Source: JAAYAY01 sp964563135
GTDB lineage: Bacteria; Planctomycetota; Planctomycetia; Pirellulales; Thermoguttaceae
Direction of reading: 5' to 3'
DNA length: 64,000 nt
Assembly: GCA_964563135.1 (NCBI GenBank)
Contig: CAZLWV010000021.1
Span: 1 to 64,000 of the forward strand
The notes beneath the pieces are model-generated. The model made no database searches. It was given only the letters and a program-made list of their open reading frames with translations, and was not told where the DNA came from. Made by a program: the position numbers and the translations under genes. This document shows, one piece after another, positions 60,786-64,000 of this stretch. Within the stretch, counting starts at the first letter, position 1. Each line of letters opens with the position of its first letter.

Positions 60786-62402
60786 ATGTGCAGCCGATGG
60801 ACGACCGGACTTCTGCTCGCACTCGTGACGGTCCTGGCGGCCCACAGCGGGCTGGCCGCGGAAAACGGCTCGGGCACACGGCCGAACATACTCTTTGTCT
60901 TTGCCGACGACTGGGGGCGGTACGCCAGCGCCTATGCCGGGCTGGAACCGGGCGGCCCCAGCGACGTTATCCGCACGCCCCACTTCGACCGCGTTGCCCG
61001 TGAAGGAGTGCTGTTTACCCATGCCTTTGTCAACGCTCCCTCTTGCACACCCTGCCGCAGTTCGCTTCTTTCGGGACAGTACTTCTGGCGCACGGGCCTC
61101 GGGGCGATTCTCCAGGGAGCGGTCTGGGACGAGAAGATCCCCTCCTATCCCCTGATCCTGAAGGAGGCCGGCTATCACATCGGTCACACGTACAAGGTCT
61201 GGTCGCCTGGAACGCCAGTCAACGCTCCCTACGGAGGCAAGGACTATGCCTACGTGAAGCGCGGCAGCCATATGAACGATTTTTCGGAATTTGTGAGCAA
61301 GGCCGACGATCGCGAGGCGGCCAAACGGCAAGTGATGGCCGAAGTGCAGGGGAACTTTCGGGATTTCCTCGCCGACCGCAATGACCGCCCTTTCTGTTAT
61401 TGGTTCGGGCCGACCAACACCCATCGCAAGTGGATCCAGGGATCGGGGAAGGAACTGTGGGGAATCGATCCGGACGAACTCAAGGGCAAGATGCCGGCCT
61501 ATCTGCCCGACGTGCCAATCATCCGGGAAGATTTTGCCGACTACCTGGGCGAGGCCCAGGCCGTCGACATGGCCCTGGGCGTGTTGCTGGAAGAGATCCA
61601 GCGGATCGGCGAACTCGACGACACGCTGGTGGTTGTCAGCGGCGACCATGGAATCCCCGGTTTCCCTCGGGGCAAGTGCAACCTTTATGACCTTGGTGTG
61701 GAGGTGGCGATGGCCGTTCGCTGGGGCAAGAGTGTCCCGGCCGGGCGGGTGGTCGACGATTTCGTGATGCTCCCCGACCTGGCCCCCACGTTTCTCGAAG
61801 CAGCGGGATTGACGCCTCCAGAGGTCATGACGGGCCGGAGTCTTGTGGACGCATTGAAATCCGACAGATCGGGGCTCGTGGATCCGACGCGTACCTATGC
61901 GATCGTGGGACGCGAGCGCCATGTTGCTCACGCCCGTCAGGGATTTCTTCCCTACCCTCAGCGGGCCATCCACACGGAGGATTTTGTGTATATCCGCAAT
62001 TTCAAGCCGGAGCGATTCCCGCTGGGGGACGGACCGGGCTATGGTCAGCCCGAGGACCCGATGCCCGACTATGCAACCCTGCGTGAGGACACGTTTGCCG
62101 CTTTCCCCGACATGGACGCCAGCCCGACCAAAGGCTGGATTGCCACCCATCGCGACGATCCGGGAATGGGCAAGTTCCTCGGATATGCCTTCGGTGCCCG
62201 GCCGGCCGAGGAGTTGTACGATCTAAGGGAAGACCCCGATCAGCTCAGGAACGTGGCGGAGGACCCAACCTACCGGAACGTGAAGGAAGGGTTGTCGGAA
62301 AGGCTGATGGGTATCCTCAAGGACACCGGCGATCCGAGAGTGACCGGCGATGGAATGACCTACGAGAAACCTCCGTTTGCCGGCCCGCTCCAGCGGCAGT
62401 AG
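60786..62402 (+). CDS. Exported sulfatase
   Basis: Hydrolyses sulfate esters, probably of polysaccharides. The 538-residue protein has a signal peptide (LLLALVTVLAAHSGLAA). NILFVFADDWG carries the metal-binding aspartates, and C-T-P-C-R at 87-91 supplies the cysteine that must be converted to formylglycine. SGDHGIPGFPRGKCNLYD closes the active site. C-x-P-x-R enzymes need a maturase (FGE or anSME), not found in this window. The ATG has AGGAGAGG upstream. Sulfatases are strongly expanded in Pirellulales. Confidence 0.94.
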   Translation: MCSRWTTGLLLALVTVLAAHSGLAAENGSGTRPNILFVFADDWGRYASAYAGLEPGGPSDVIRTPHFDRVAREGVLFTHAFVNAPSCTPCRSSLLSGQYFWRTGLGAILQGAVWDEKIPSYPLILKEAGYHIGHTYKVWSPGTPVNAPYGGKDYAYVKRGSHMNDFSEFVSKADDREAAKRQVMAEVQGNFRDFLADRNDRPFCYWFGPTNTHRKWIQGSGKELWGIDPDELKGKMPAYLPDVPIIREDFADYLGEAQAVDMALGVLLEEIQRIGELDDTLVVVSGDHGIPGFPRGKCNLYDLGVEVAMAVRWGKSVPAGRVVDDFVMLPDLAPTFLEAAGLTPPEVMTGRSLVDALKSDRSGLVDPTRTYAIVGRERHVAHARQGFLPYPQRAIHTEDFVYIRNFKPERFPLGDGPGYGQPEDPMPDYATLREDTFAAFPDMDASPTKGWIATHRDDPGMGKFLGYAFGARPAEELYDLREDPDQLRNVAEDPTYRNVKEGLSERLMGILKDTGDPRVTGDGMTYEKPPFAGPLQRQ

Positions 62403-62427
62403 GGCTCTGCAGGCCACTGGTTCCAAT

Positions 62428-64000
<1,573 letters not shown>

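Overview
The window is GC-rich bacterial DNA with the gene content of a planctomycete, probably order Pirellulales (inferred). The signs are Tat-exported Gfo/Idh/MocA oxidoreductases, a periplasmic sulfatase, an SHD1-domain protein, a gluzincin like those annotated DUF1570, BlaI/M56 regulators, Tol-like ExbB/ExbD operons with giant TPR and squalene-cyclase-fold partners, and small membrane proteins starting NPYxSP. It looks like a draft or metagenome scaffold: a 44-N gap lies at 54365-54408, flanked by a fold-back sequence that is probably an assembly error. No rRNA, complete tRNA or CRISPR array was recognised.

Layout. 1-1330: IS110-family transposase with short tandem repeats before it and a large hairpin after it. 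2.1-6.7 kb (+): metK, a membrane protein, a GNAT acetyltransferase and an exported ceramidase-like protein. 6.8-22.6 kb (all -): an exopolysaccharide locus. In transcription order it runs zinc-ribbon microprotein, CpsB/YwqE-type PHP phosphatase, gluzincin, four tandem paralogues of a small exported CnaB-like protein ending in PASP, Wza-type export lipoprotein, Wzc-type BY-kinase, O-antigen ligase fused to TPRs, CapD/FlaA1-type nucleotide-sugar dehydratase, and a GT-C glycosyltransferase. No flippase and no cytoplasmic glycosyltransferase is visible, so the locus is incomplete here or relies on distant genes.

23-36.4 kb: FabH-like ketoacyl synthase, lexA, an orphan GspF-like protein, proB, two convergent PurF-type amidophosphoribosyltransferases (one lacking the nucleophile cysteine), a BlaI/M56 sensor-repressor cassette with a clear promoter-operator, an SHD1 protein, a small hypothetical and trmB. 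36.8-43.1 kb: two exported oxidoreductases, a Spy-like secreted helical protein with a textbook terminator, small membrane proteins and an exported nucleoside hydrolase.

43.2-51.7 kb (-): a Tol-like operon of large TPR protein, ExbB, ExbD and a 1201-residue protein with three N-terminal membrane helices, a roughly 700-residue Pro/Ala/Ser-rich linker and a C-terminal squalene-cyclase-type toroid, an overall plan like TonB or TolA. 52.1-64 kb: UDP-sugar epimerase, a solo GH2-like beta-sandwich domain, an SDR, a gap-broken secreted protein, an HD phosphohydrolase, a TPR membrane protein, purB, a sulfatase, and a hybrid histidine kinase running off the right edge.

The two best candidates for undescribed biology are the four-gene PASP-tailed secreted family inside the exopolysaccharide locus and the TolA/TonB-like toroid protein in the ExbB/ExbD operon.
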